Below, piece after piece: positions 25,676 through 34,999 of a stretch of DNA of 64,000 bases; the stretch's first letter is position 1; the number at the start of each line of letters is the position of its first letter. Origin of the DNA: Neosynechococcus sphagnicola sy1 (GTDB lineage Bacteria; Cyanobacteriota; Cyanobacteriia; Neosynechococcales; Neosynechococcaceae); contig NZ_JJML01000017.1 of the NCBI RefSeq assembly GCF_000775285.1, positions 62,001 through 126,000 on the forward strand, written 5' to 3'. Under the pieces are notes generated by a model. That model was not told the DNA's origin. It did no database searches and was given only the letters and a program-made list of their open reading frames with translations. Both the position numbers and the translations under genes were made by a program.

Positions 25676-26808
25676 ATGGCAATCGCTGAAGAATTAGCTC
25701 AAGTATGGCGGAGGCAACTGCAAGCAAGCTGTCCGGATCAGAGTGAAGCAACCCACGAGAGTATTATGGCCTGGTTGTTAGGGGAAGATACTGCTCGGTT
25801 TGAGACCCTGAATCCAGAACAGTTGGCGATCGCGCAACAGGCGATGGACTATCGATTGCGGATTTTGCAGCAGCGATATCTCGGCTGTGGGCCTGAGCAG
25901 GCATACCGAAACCTGATTCAGCGACTGGGGAGTTTACTGCTGATTCGCAATAAGATTCGCACCTGGATTGCCTTATCCCGTGATCGCCAGCGCAGTGTCA
26001 TTGATGTGCTGCAAGAAGTGATTCAGGAAATGTTGCAGAGCGATCGCTATATGCAGCAGCAACTGCGGTGGATTTTCCACTGTACCCGTGACAAGAAGCT
26101 CCGCAATGCCTTGTCCTTAGCGGCCACTGAAGAATATTGCCTGCGACCCATCCGCAATCAGCCCCTCCTCGCCTTCCGGTTTGTCAACTATCTCCGCCGC
26201 TCTCAACCGGGGGGGGATGGACCCAGGTGCCAGAGGGTGACTTCATCCGCTTGGTTTCGGAGGAAGTGATCCTGGATGAGGAGGATAATGCCGCCAGTCT
26301 GCTGGATGCCCAAGCGATCGCCCATCACCAAGACGCCCAGCTCTGGGAAGAACAACAAACCCTGCGGCAGTCGGTCAAGACCGAATTTTGTAACTATCTG
26401 ATTGAACAGGTCGATCCCATCGCCGCTGAGTGGCTCACCCTCTACCTCCAGGGCTATACCCAGGAGATGATTTCCCAAACCTTAAATTTGCCGATCAAAC
26501 AGGTCTATCGACTCCGAGAAAAAATTAGTTACCACGCGATTCGGGTCTTTGCCACCAAAAACCAGCCCGAATTAGTGGCGAATTGGTTAGAAGCATCCTT
26601 GCAAGAACATAGCCTCGGAATGACTCCCAAGCAGTGGCAGCATTTTTTAGCGGACATCACCCCGGTGCAACGCCAGATTATCGACAAAATCAAAGCTGGC
26701 ATTCCCATTGCTGCGATCGCCAAAGATCTGGATCTGAAGACCGATCAAGTCGTGGGGGAATGGAGTAAGCTTTACTTGGCCGCCCAGGCGCTACGGAGTG
26801 GCTCTTAG
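25676..26808 (+). CDS. HetZ-related protein, one homopolymer break
   Basis: The gene is rebuilt across eight G's at 26209-26216. The upstream frame ends correctly at FVNYLRRSQ and the downstream frame continues WTQVPEGDFIRLVSEE, giving about 377 residues. Blocks such as RLRILQQRYLGCGPEQAY, LQEVIQEMLQSDRYMQQQ and the helix-turn-helix-like LPIKQVYRLREKISYHAI match proteins called HetZ-related in cyanobacteria, including species that do not make heterocysts. HetZ is a transcriptional regulator of early heterocyst development; the role of this paralogue type is not established. It begins a plus-strand run continuing to 32431. Confidence 0.72.
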
Positions 26809-26839
26809 GTTGGCAGGTGTTCCCTCAGATGATCGTGTT

Positions 26840-27630
26840 ATGTCTGACCCTCAGGAGACTCCATCGCCCCCTCCGATCTTTCCCTTCCGTCCCACGGCAT
26901 TGCCGCACCCCGAGGATGACACCACCCCCCTGGATGTTGAGCCAACCCCGCCGCCGCCCACTCCCCCCTTAAGCCACTCAATCCTGGAGGTCATCCCGAC
27001 CTTGAATGTTGATGTGCAATATCTCTATAGCCCCATAGAGGTCTTGTCAACCCTCCCTCCCGCCACCCTGCTGCAAGCGTTGCTGGGGCGGGGTTTTACT
27101 CGGTGGCATTGGGCGACTCTTTTTTGCAACGATCGCAACAACATGGGCGGATCCTTTGGAGCCAGAATGGGATTTTGCAATCCGTCTTAGAGAACTTGAC
27201 CTTGGAGGTGTTTCAGGGGGTTTTGGATGAACTGAAAGCTCTCTGCCAACTCCCCTTAACCCCTGCGACCCTGAGAACAAAGCCCGTCGAGATTGAACGC
27301 ATCTATGACCAAACCCCTCTGTTGTTACGGCTGCAAATTATCGCCGGGGTTCAGGGAGAAGAAGCAACCTTACAGGTGCTACGGGGAGCGGCTTTGAAGT
27401 TTCATCAACAGCAGCAACTATCCAGTCTCTGCCAAGAGGCCGTTGTCGTTGCCCGCCAGTTGCAGCAGAAAGTCGGAGAAATTCGGGCGCGGGCGATCGC
27501 CAGTCGGCTGTTTCAGGTCGAACTCACCGATGGCCTGCCGGTGTTGACCCAAGTGTTGAAAAATATTGATCAACAACTCCAGGATCTGAAAATCTTGTCA
27601 GCGCAACCATCGGAGGATGATCCGACCTAA
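26840..27630 (+). CDS. Conserved cyanobacterial hypothetical, one break
   Basis: The frame starts at ATG 26840 (MSDPQETPSPPP) and is broken at the T run 27094-27097. One added base joins LLQALLGRGF to SVALGDSFLQRSQQHGRIL, giving about 263 residues. The first 65 residues are proline-rich and probably disordered. The rest is helical, with VLENLTLEVFQGVLDELK and a long coiled segment near the end (VVVARQLQQKVGEIRARA). I recognise no domain. It sits 31 bases after the HetZ-related gene and before mazG, so may share their transcript. Confidence 0.6.
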
Positions 27631-27693
27631 GCTGTGACGGCTGTGACCGACGAAGGCAGTTGTGAACTTGCATCACTAGAAACCTGGAGGCTG

Positions 27694-28562
27694 ATGGAAC
27701 CGAGTCTGTCTAAATTGGCATTGCCTACCCCTACCGAGGCCGGGACCGATGCCCTCTCCGCTATCGAGCAGTTGATCACGGTGGTGGCGCGGTTGAGATC
27801 GCCCGAGGACGGTTGCCCTTGGGATCTAGCTCAAACCCCTCAGACCTTGATCCCCTATGTGATTGAGGAAGCCTATGAAGTGGTGGATGCCCTGCGGAGT
27901 CGAGATCCCATCGCGATCGCCGAAGAGCTAGGGGATCTGCTCCTCCAAGTGGTTCTCCAGGCGCAGATTGCCAGTGAACAGGGTCAGTTCTCTCTGGTGG
28001 ACGTGGCCAATGGCATTAGCCAAAAACTGATCCGCCGCCATCCCCATGTATTTGGTGAGGTGACGGTCACCAGTGCCGAAGAGGTGCGGCAAAATTGGGA
28101 GCAAATTAAGGCAGCAGAGCAGGGAACGGATGGGACGAAACCCCCGTCTGACAGAGAAGCTCCAGCGCTATGCCCAGACACTGCCCCCCCCTAACAGCAG
28201 GGATGAAAATTTCCCGGCAGGCAGCTCAGGCAGGTTTTGAGTGGGAAAACGTCGAAGGGGTCTGGGCCAAATTCCATGAAGAATTGGCAGAATTTCAACA
28301 GGCGATCGCCCAGGAAAGTCCAGCAGCCCAGGAAGCAGAACTGGGGGATTTGCTCTTTACCCTGATTAACCTGGCTCGTTGGTATCACCTCGATCCGACG
28401 GCGGCACTCCATGGCACCCATCAACGGCTGATTCAGCGGCTATTACAGATAGAAGCGGTGGCTGAACACCCCCTGTCCAACTACTCTTTGACGGAATTGG
28501 AGGCTCTGTGGCAACAGGCTAAAGCCCACCTTCGTGCCCAAAATTCGGGGGAGATCGTTTGA
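27694..28562 (+). CDS. mazG: NTP pyrophosphohydrolase MazG, two breaks
   Basis: MazG hydrolyses nucleoside triphosphates to monophosphates, cleaning the pool. The first MazG domain has CPWDLAQTPQTLIPYV and the metal-binding EEAYE...EELGD pattern. The second domain has KFHEELAEFQQAI and AELGDLLFTLINLARW. The frame is broken twice: an extra base in the AAACCCCC run at 28138-28145, and an extra C in eight C's at 28184-28191. Between them the third frame supplies LTEKLQRYAQTLPP, which fits the family perfectly. The start at ATG 27694 is plausible; a GTG at 27634 would add 20 residues. Length when rebuilt, about 290, fits the family. Confidence 0.88.
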
Positions 28563-28665
28563 GGACAATTGCTGAATTCACGGCCATGGCTTTGCCATTT
28601 CCCCTGAGAACTCCCTAGACTAGAAGACTACACCTCACTGTTTTAGGTGCCCTCCTGGCGAATCT

Positions 28666-30028
28666 ATGTCCTTACCAATTGTCGCGATTATCGGTCGTCC
28701 TAACGTGGGCAAGTCTACCCTCGTGAATCGGTTGGCAGGGAGTAACGATGCCATCGTTTTCGATCAGCCAGGGGTAACCCGCGATCGCACCTATCGAGCC
28801 TGTTTCTGGCAAGATCGAGAGTTCTTGGTGGTGGACACTGGGGGGTTGGTCTTTGAAGATGATACCGAATTTTTACCCCTGATTCGTCAACAGGCTCTGG
28901 CTGCTTTGGCGGAGTCCAGTGCGGCGATTTTGGTGGTGGATGGACAGGCCGGGGTGGCTGCTGCGGATCAGGCGATCGCCCAATGGTTGCGTCAGCATCC
29001 AGTTCCCACCTTGATTGCCGTCAACAAATGTGAGTCCCCAGATCAGGGTCTGGCTCAGGCAGGTGAGTTTTGGAGCCTGGGTTTGGGAGAGCCATTTGCC
29101 GTTTCTGGCATTCATGGCAATGGCACTGGCGATCTTCTGGATGAATTGATTACCCACCTGCCGATCTCCACGGGGGATGAGGCCCCGACCGAGACCCGGG
29201 TGGCCATTATTGGCCGTCCCAATGTCGGTAAATCCAGTCTCTTGAATGCGCTGGTTGGGGAAACCCGCGCCATTGTCAGCCCCATTTCTGGAACCACCCG
29301 GGATGCCATCGATACGGTAATTGAGCACCAGGGACGGCAGTATCGTTTGATTGACACCGCCGGAATTCGCAAAAAAACGATCCGTGGAATACGGCCCGGA
29401 ATTTTTTGGCATCAATCGCGCCTTCAAAGCCATCCGCCGCTGTGATGTGGTCTTGCTGGTGATTGATGCCGTGGATGGGGCAACGGAACAGGATCAGAAG
29501 TTGGCGGGCCGCATTGCCGAAGAGGGACGAGCCTGTGTGGTGGTAGTCAATAAGTGGGATGCCATTGAAAAAGATAACCACACCATCTATGACTTCGGAC
29601 GGGAACTCAAAGACCGCCTCTATTTCATCGATTGGGCAGAGATGATCTTTGTCAGTGCCCAGACGGGGCAGCGGGTGAACAAAATTCTCGATCAGGTGGA
29701 TCAGGCTGCCGGACAACACCAGCGACGGGTGACCACCGCAGTCGTCAACGAGGTGTTAGAAGAGGCCGTGGGCTGGCGATCGCCCCCAGCCACCCGCCAA
29801 GGGCGACAAGGGAAAATTTACTACGGCACCCAGGTCTCCAGCCAGCCCCCCACCATTGCCCTGTTTGTCAATGACCCAGAACGCTTCAACGACAACTACC
29901 GTCGCTATATTGAACACCAGGTTCGCCAACATCTTGGCTTTGCTGGGACTCCGATTCGCTTGCTCTGGCGGGGCAAAAAAGTCCGGGAGGCCGAACAGGG
30001 CGGCCCCAACCGAGCTACCCACGTTTAA
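28666..30028 (+). CDS. der: Ribosome biogenesis GTPase Der, one break
   Basis: Der (EngA) has two GTPase domains and a KH-like end, and helps assemble the 50S subunit. The first G domain begins [20 protein letters not shown], with DTGGL and NKCE; the second begins [20 protein letters not shown], with DTAGIRKK and NKWD. A seven-A run at 29371-29377 shifts the frame just after DTAGIRKK; with one A removed the frame continues [19 protein letters not shown]. The C-terminal KH part ends [13 protein letters not shown]. Rebuilt length is about 454 residues, normal for Der. As an essential gene, a true break is implausible. Confidence 0.93.
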
Positions 30029-30030
30029 TC

Positions 30031-30984
30031 ATGGATCTCCTGCGATCGCTGCCCCTGGGTCTTTACCTGGAACAACCCATTACCTGGCTTCATCACCTTG
30101 ATCCCCGTGTCAAACTCGCTTGGTTAATGGGATTTCTAGCAACCCCCATTCTCGCTGATCCCCTCTGGCGAATTTTTTTGGTGCTGTTGTTAATGGGGGT
30201 GACTTTGACCACCCTTATCCCTCTGCGGGTGTGGCGACAACAGATAGGATGGTTGGTAGCATTATGTTTGGGGATATTGGTCTTGACAGCGGTGTTCCCC
30301 GATGGCATCGACACCCGCCACCAACCCCGACTGCCCGCCGATGAACTGGCTTTTGCCCAGGCAACTACCCTGCCAGTGCCGCCACCCCGGACATGGCTCA
30401 ACGGAACAATCCCCCAGCCATCGGGGTTACCCCAGCCAACCTCCTACGCCTATGTACTGGTGCAACAGTGGCCGATCAAAATTACACGCCGCTCCCTTGA
30501 TCTAGGGATACGGGTAAGTACACTGTTGTTTACCTTGATCTACAGCACCAATCTCTACCTGTTGACCACTGCCCCAGAAGAGATTACAGCGGGTTTGGAA
30601 GATCTGCTACAGCCGCTTCGCCGCCTTCGGGTGCCCGTAACAGAAATTGCCCTCACCCTCACCCTTTCGCTCCGCTTTATTCCCCTGGTTTTAGAGGAAG
30701 TGCAAAATCTGTTTCGGTCGATCCGCACCCGTGCCATTAACTGGAAGAAATTGGGGTGGCGTGGAGCCGTGCAAATCTGGTTGATGGTGACCGAGCGCCT
30801 GCTGGAAAACTTACTTCTACGAGCAGAGCAAATTGCAGCGGCAATGCAAGTCCGAGGGTTTACCAGCCCCGATCAACATCGGGTACAGTGGCACCAGCTG
30901 CGCCTCCGCCCCCCAGACTGGTTGGCTCTCGCCAGCTTGCTGCTGCTCTGTGGTGCGCGGTTATATTGGGGCGGAGATTCCTGA
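30031..30984 (+). CDS. CbiQ/EcfT-like transporter membrane subunit
   Basis: A 317-residue membrane protein of the energy-coupling factor T / CbiQ family, which links a substrate-binding S component to the ATPases in vitamin and metal uptake. It starts 3 bases after der. The N-terminal motif LEQPITWLHHLDPRVKL is typical of EcfT, several hydrophobic helices follow, and the coupling motif is visible as an ARTRAINW-like sequence (FRSIRTRAINWKKLGW). No S or A component lies in the window, so the substrate is unknown. It has an unusual polar insertion between helices at about residues 90-150 (PDGIDTRHQPRLP and on). Confidence 0.85.
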   Translation: MDLLRSLPLGLYLEQPITWLHHLDPRVKLAWLMGFLATPILADPLWRIFLVLLLMGVTLTTLIPLRVWRQQIGWLVALCLGILVLTAVFPDGIDTRHQPRLPADELAFAQATTLPVPPPRTWLNGTIPQPSGLPQPTSYAYVLVQQWPIKITRRSLDLGIRVSTLLFTLIYSTNLYLLTTAPEEITAGLEDLLQPLRRLRVPVTEIALTLTLSLRFIPLVLEEVQNLFRSIRTRAINWKKLGWRGAVQIWLMVTERLLENLLLRAEQIAAAMQVRGFTSPDQHRVQWHQLRLRPPDWLALASLLLLCGARLYWGGDS

Positions 30985-30991
30985 GTTAGCT

Positions 30992-32431
30992 ATGCAACCC
31001 TGGTACTGGCGATCGCGTCCCTTGGCGTTACGGACAGGGGCAGACATCTTTACAGCGCTCTGCCGTCCCCAGCCGCTCACCGCTCCTCACCGCCTGCCCT
31101 TTGCCACCCTCCTAGAAAGCCCCTATCCCCCCTCGCCTGATTGCCCCCAGAACAGTCGCTACTCGATTTGTGGCGGCCCTCCTCGCCAGCATCAAGGACA
31201 ACCCCTCGTCTGGATTCCCCCCATCGGCTCGATACTCCCCTGCTTGCGGCAACGACTCCACCACGCAGCCCTAGCAGCAGCGGTAACCCCCAACCCCGAC
31301 TTGCCATTCACAGGGGGGTGGCTGGGTTGGTTGGGGTACGACCTGGCTTGGGAAATTGAACAACTGCCCTATCTCAAAGCCGACGAGTTACCGTTTCCCG
31401 TCGCTTGCTGGTATGAACCTGACTACTTTGCGGTGCTGGATCATCAAGAACAAATGCTCTGGCTCGCCGCCAGTGATCCCAGGCACTTAGATCCCTTGGA
31501 ATCTCGCTTGGAGTCAGCTGTCCTCTCCCCCATTACCGCCCCAGATCCCCTGCCCTTGATCACTCCTCCCGACTTCCAGACAATGCAAGCAGATTACCAA
31601 GCTGCGGTTTTGCAAGCTCAGCGCTATATTCAGGCAGGGGAGATCTACCAGGCCAATCTCTCCGTTCGGTTTCGAGTTCAGACTGCGACAGATAGCTGGC
31701 AACTTTACCGTACCTTGCAGCAGATTAATCCCTCTCCCTTTGCCAACTACTGGCAGACACCCTGGGGGGTGATTCTCAGTTGTTCCCCGGAACGTTTGGT
31801 GACCCTCCAAGGCGATCGGGCTCAATCCCGACCGATCGCAGGCACCCGCCCTCGAGGCAACACCCCCGATCAGGATCACCAGCTCGCCGCCGAGCTGCTC
31901 TCCAATCCTAAGGAACGGGCTGAACACATCATGCTGGTGGATTTGGAGCGCAACGACTTGGGGCGCGTCTGCCAGTGGGGTTCGGTGCAAGTGGATGAAT
32001 TATTGACCCTGGAGCGCTATAGCCATGTGATGCATCTAGTGAGTAATGTCAGCGGTCAACTCCAACCCCAGGGGGATGCCATTGACCTGATCCGCGCCCT
32101 CTTCCCTGGCGGTACGATTACCGGCTGTCCCAAGGTACGCTGCCTGGAAATCATTGAAGCATTAGAACCCCAGCGCCGCAGCCTCTTCTATGGCTCCTGT
32201 GGCTATCTTGACTGGCGCGGCCATTTGGATCTGAATATTCTGATTCGCACCTTACTGTTGACCGATCAGCCAGCCTCTCAGCAGCTCCCCACCCCTCACT
32301 GGATGGTGTGGGGACAGGTGGGGGCAGGGATTGTAGCAGACAGCGACCCGCTACGGGAGTGGGAGGAATCGTTGCAAAAAGCCCAGGCACAATTGGCCGC
32401 TCTGGGCTGGGTGAGTGCTGCCACATCCTAG
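30992..32431 (+). CDS. Chorismate-utilising TrpE/PabB-family enzyme
   Basis: A 479-residue anthranilate synthase component I / aminodeoxychorismate synthase family protein. It starts at ATG 30992, 7 bases after cbiQ, so the long frame from 30833 is not used. The N-terminal part is proline-rich and less conserved. The chorismate-binding domain has AGEIYQANLSVRF, CSPERLVTL, SRPIAGTRPRG, MLVDLERNDLGRVC, FPGGTITGCPKVR and WGQVGAGIVADSDP. The EIIEALEPQRR block and the small size point to PabB. However the PabB catalytic lysine (PIKGT in E. coli) is alanine (PIAGT), as in TrpE. No glutamine amidotransferase gene is adjacent. Folate or tryptophan pathway cannot be decided from this alone. Confidence 0.85.
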   Translation: MQPWYWRSRPLALRTGADIFTALCRPQPLTAPHRLPFATLLESPYPPSPDCPQNSRYSICGGPPRQHQGQPLVWIPPIGSILPCLRQRLHHAALAAAVTPNPDLPFTGGWLGWLGYDLAWEIEQLPYLKADELPFPVACWYEPDYFAVLDHQEQMLWLAASDPRHLDPLESRLESAVLSPITAPDPLPLITPPDFQTMQADYQAAVLQAQRYIQAGEIYQANLSVRFRVQTATDSWQLYRTLQQINPSPFANYWQTPWGVILSCSPERLVTLQGDRAQSRPIAGTRPRGNTPDQDHQLAAELLSNPKERAEHIMLVDLERNDLGRVCQWGSVQVDELLTLERYSHVMHLVSNVSGQLQPQGDAIDLIRALFPGGTITGCPKVRCLEIIEALEPQRRSLFYGSCGYLDWRGHLDLNILIRTLLLTDQPASQQLPTPHWMVWGQVGAGIVADSDPLREWEESLQKAQAQLAALGWVSAATS

Positions 32432-32916
32432 GGTGGAGGGGAATTCCCACAAAATTCAATTTTAGAGTAGTACAGTTTGTCAATTTCCCATAAAGTAGGG
32501 AGAGGCATGATTCCGGGGCAGCCCCTTTGACCACTGAAGCTGGCCTTGACCATGGTTAGCCTCTCTAACATCCGTTTCCATCGGGGCTGGGAGTCAGGGC
32601 ACTGGCAGGGAGTTAGGGAATCGGAAACCCAGGAGTTCTGTGGATAGGGTGATCGATTGTAACAGCTGGGCGATATGATCAATCAGCAGCAGTTGCTCAA
32701 CACCTAGGGCGGTTGGTGGGCTGCTTTAGCATTGGATGTCTGTGTCTGGAGAACTGACCCGTGTGAGCCTCCCAATGATGACAGCCTAAAGCTGTCATTG
32801 TGCCTTAGCAATCTATATGGCTCACTCCTGGAATTGATCTCCTCCCCTGATCCACCCTGACAGTTTGTCATCCATTCAACCTGGAGACTGCATTTCCACC
32901 TTGTGTCTGAACCTGA
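32432..32916. other. Intergenic region upstream of pipX
   Basis: About 485 bases without a gene I accept. It contains a near-perfect hairpin at 32778-32798 (ATGACAGC, loop CTAAA, GCTGTCAT), extendable by wobble pairs. There is no T-run after it. I found no full NtcA site (GTA-N8-TAC) by eye. The region must contain the pipX promoter. Confidence 0.5.
32775..32801. other. Stem-loop upstream of pipX
   Basis: The inverted repeat ATGACAGC / GCTGTCAT has a five-base loop, about 120 bases before the pipX start. It could be an mRNA leader structure, an operator dyad or a terminator for the upstream gene; the absence of a following T-run speaks against a terminator. Confidence 0.5.
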
Positions 32917-33186
32917 ATGAGCACTGAAACCTACCTCAACCACCCTACATTTGGCTTGCTTTTCAGAGTCTGTCTGGTTGCAGAAAGTCGAGAACTATTT
33001 ACCACTCTCTACGCTCAACGTCTATTTTTCGTGGTCAATATTGCCCCTTCAGGGTTGAAGTTTGAACCCATCAGTCGCACGGACGCCCGTCTGATGGTGG
33101 AGAGTCGTTTACGGATGTTGCGTCGAGCTGGCCAAACCAGCGAGTACAATCAACTGCAAGTCATCCACCAGCGCACGTTTCAATAA
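32917..33186 (+). CDS. pipX: NtcA co-activator PipX
   Basis: An 89-residue protein with the unmistakable PipX sequence: MSTETYLNHPTFGLLFRVC, ELFTTLYAQRLFFVV and RTDARLMVESRLRMLRRAG. PipX binds the nitrogen regulator NtcA to boost transcription at high 2-oxoglutarate and is withdrawn by PII when nitrogen is plentiful. It has the Tudor-like N-terminal domain and C-terminal helices, with full length. Its TAA overlaps the ATG of pipY by one base (TAATG), so the two are translationally linked, as in other cyanobacteria. Confidence 0.96.
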   Translation: MSTETYLNHPTFGLLFRVCLVAESRELFTTLYAQRLFFVVNIAPSGLKFEPISRTDARLMVESRLRMLRRAGQTSEYNQLQVIHQRTFQ

Positions 33187-33892
33187 TGCTCCTGCCGCCG
33201 TCTGCAATTCTCGCTGAACGGATCGCCCAGATTCAACAAACCTTGCCGCCATCGGTGCGCCTGATCGCAGTCACCAAGCAGGTGGAGAGTGCGGTGATCC
33301 GCGCTGCCTACGTTGCAGGACTGCGAGACTTTGGTGAGAATCGGGTTCAGGAGGCGATCGCAAAACAACTGCAACTCCAGGATTGTCCGGGGATTACCTG
33401 GCATCTGATTGGACATCTCCAGAGTAATAAAGTACAAAAAGCCTTAGGACACTTTCAGTGGATTCACTCGGTTGATAGCCTCAAGCTTGCCGATCAACTA
33501 AACCATCTGGCGACAGATTTATCCCAACCCCCTTGCATTTGTCTTCAGGTCAAAATCCTCCCAGATCCCAACAAATATGGTTGGACGGTTCCGCAACTGC
33601 TGGCTGATTTAGCCACCCTGAATCAATATACACATCTCGATATCTGTGGATTAATGACAATTCCAACCCCCTTGGTTTAAGTGCGCCAGAGATCCAGACG
33701 GTCTTTTACCAAACGCAAGCACTGATGACTCAAATCCAACGGCAAGGTTGGTCGAATTTACGCTTGCGACACTTGTCCATGGGGATGTCTCAGGACTACC
33801 CTTTGGCGATCGCCGCCGGTGCCACCATGGTACGTCTAGGACAAATACTATTTGGTGAACGGCTCCAAATTACTGGAACTGCTCCCCAGTAG
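33186..33892 (+). CDS. pipY: PLP-binding protein PipY (YggS/COG0325), one break
   Basis: A PLP homeostasis protein of the YggS family. The PLP lysine lies in [11 protein letters not shown], with FGENRVQEA and [13 protein letters not shown] following. An indel in the C run at 33667-33671 ends the frame falsely after [10 protein letters not shown]; adding one C continues [17 protein letters not shown], then [20 protein letters not shown] and [10 protein letters not shown] to a TAG at 33892. Rebuilt length is about 235, normal for the family. It is coupled to pipX; in cyanobacteria the pair is linked to nitrogen control and PLP balance. Confidence 0.93.
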
Positions 33893-34086
33893 GTTGAGAA
33901 TTCCATGTGGAACATTTCGCTGCCCATAGAAGTCAGGGGCAGCCGGAGGCTGTTGGCGTTGCAACGGAGTCAACCCCAGTTTTTTAATGTGGTAAAGTTG
34001 CAAAAAATCCTAGGGTTTTGAGTGTTGTATTCAAGATCATCGATTTTTTGGTCAAACCTTTAGTAAAGTATTGAAGGCAAATGCTG

Positions 34087-34092
34087 TATACT
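34087..34092 (+). promoter_or_regulatory. Candidate -10 element for sepF
   Basis: TATACT preceded directly by TG. A -35 hexamer is poor (taaagt at a 17-base distance), so it would be a weakly defined sigma-70 type promoter. Assigned only because it lies a little before the structured leader. Confidence 0.35.
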
Positions 34093-34133
34093 ATCTGGTC
34101 ATCTCAGTGAAAATCAGTAGGTGTCAAGGTCGG

Positions 34134-34229
34134 CTTCATCCTAGCTCTAAATACATTTTAGGGTCGGGTGAAGTAGCACTTGTAACAGCAATCTCTGCCG
34201 AGGAATAGAAGTGTAGTTCTATTCCTTGG
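34134..34229 (+). ncRNA. Two-hairpin structured RNA leader of sepF
   Basis: Hairpin one pairs CTTCATCC (34134-34141) with GGGTGAAG (34166-34173) and encloses CTAAA/TTTAG (34147-34151 with 34157-34161, loop TACAT). Hairpin two pairs CCGAGGAATAGAA (34198-34210) with TTCTATTCCTTGG (34217-34229), 13 pairs including one G-T, with loop GTGTAG. Such stable structures in a division-gene leader suggest regulation or a separate small RNA. Confidence 0.5.
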
Positions 34230-34293
34230 TTCGGCTTTTCATCGTGAGTGACAGCTTCCCAGAGTTAACCCTGAGTCTAATGGAGTGTGGACA

Positions 34294-34878
34294 GTGAACA
34301 ATATTTTCACCAAACTGCGGGATTTCGTTGGATTAAATGACTCCGCAGAATATGACTATGACTATGATGAGACCACGGGTGAAGAGTACCCTCAGAGCCC
34401 CTATCGTCAAGAAACTGCACAAACTGAGGAAGAGAGTCAAAGCCGTCGTCGGATGGCACGGAGCCGAGTTGCTGTGGATTCAGAAGTGGGATTAGGAGTG
34501 ACAATGAATAATGTAATTGGTATGCCTAGAGCCTCGAATGGAGTTCCCGAGGTCGTGATTATGGAACCCCGTTCCTTCGAAGAAATGCCCCAGGCCATCC
34601 AAGCCTTGCGGGAACGGAAATCCATCATTCTCAACCTCAACATGATGGATCCCGATCAAGCTCAGCGGGCGGTAGATTTTGTTGCGGGAGGCACCTATGC
34701 CATTGATGGACATCAAGAGCGCATTGGTGAAAGTATTTTTCTATTCACTCCCAACTGTGTACAGGTGAGTACTCAATCGGGTGTGGCTCACGAGGCTGCC
34801 CCGGCCCAGGTACGGGTACCTCGGCCTCAAGCCCCTGCACCCGCCTGGGTTTCTGAGCCATCGGCAATGATGGCCTAG
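34294..34878 (+). CDS. sepF: Cell division protein SepF
   Basis: A 194-residue SepF (called Cdv2 in cyanobacteria), which tethers FtsZ to the membrane and bundles it. The start is taken as GTG 34294 ([14 protein letters not shown]), with GGAG about 10 bases before; GTG 34285 is three codons earlier. The amphipathic N-terminal helix, acidic linker with repeated DYDYDE, and C-terminal SepF domain are present: [40 protein letters not shown], and [15 protein letters not shown] proline-rich tail follows. It belongs to the conserved cyanobacterial group pipX-pipY-sepF-proC. Confidence 0.95.
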   Translation: MNNIFTKLRDFVGLNDSAEYDYDYDETTGEEYPQSPYRQETAQTEEESQSRRRMARSRVAVDSEVGLGVTMNNVIGMPRASNGVPEVVIMEPRSFEEMPQAIQALRERKSIILNLNMMDPDQAQRAVDFVAGGTYAIDGHQERIGESIFLFTPNCVQVSTQSGVAHEAAPAQVRVPRPQAPAPAWVSEPSAMMA

Positions 34879-34999
34879 ATTCTCTGCTCCATCCATCGTT
34901 ACTCAGGTGATATGGCGATGCCAACGGAGGCTTGTGGGCAATGTTCCCCTAGCCTCCTTACTGAGTTGAATTGGCATCTATTGGCAGTGGGAGCGTAGT

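Larger units (their letters stand above)
33893..34293 (+). other. sepF promoter and structured leader region
   Basis: About 400 bases between pipY and sepF. A -10-like TATACT at 34087-34092 would start a transcript near 34098, giving a leader close to 195 bases. Two strong stem-loops lie in it (34134-34173 and 34198-34229). No coding frame is supported. No match to a known cyanobacterial RNA family was recognised. Confidence 0.55.

Noticed and set aside
27634-27693. GTG start for mazG at 27634
   Set aside because: The first 20 residues match nothing in the family; ATG 27694 gives a usual length.
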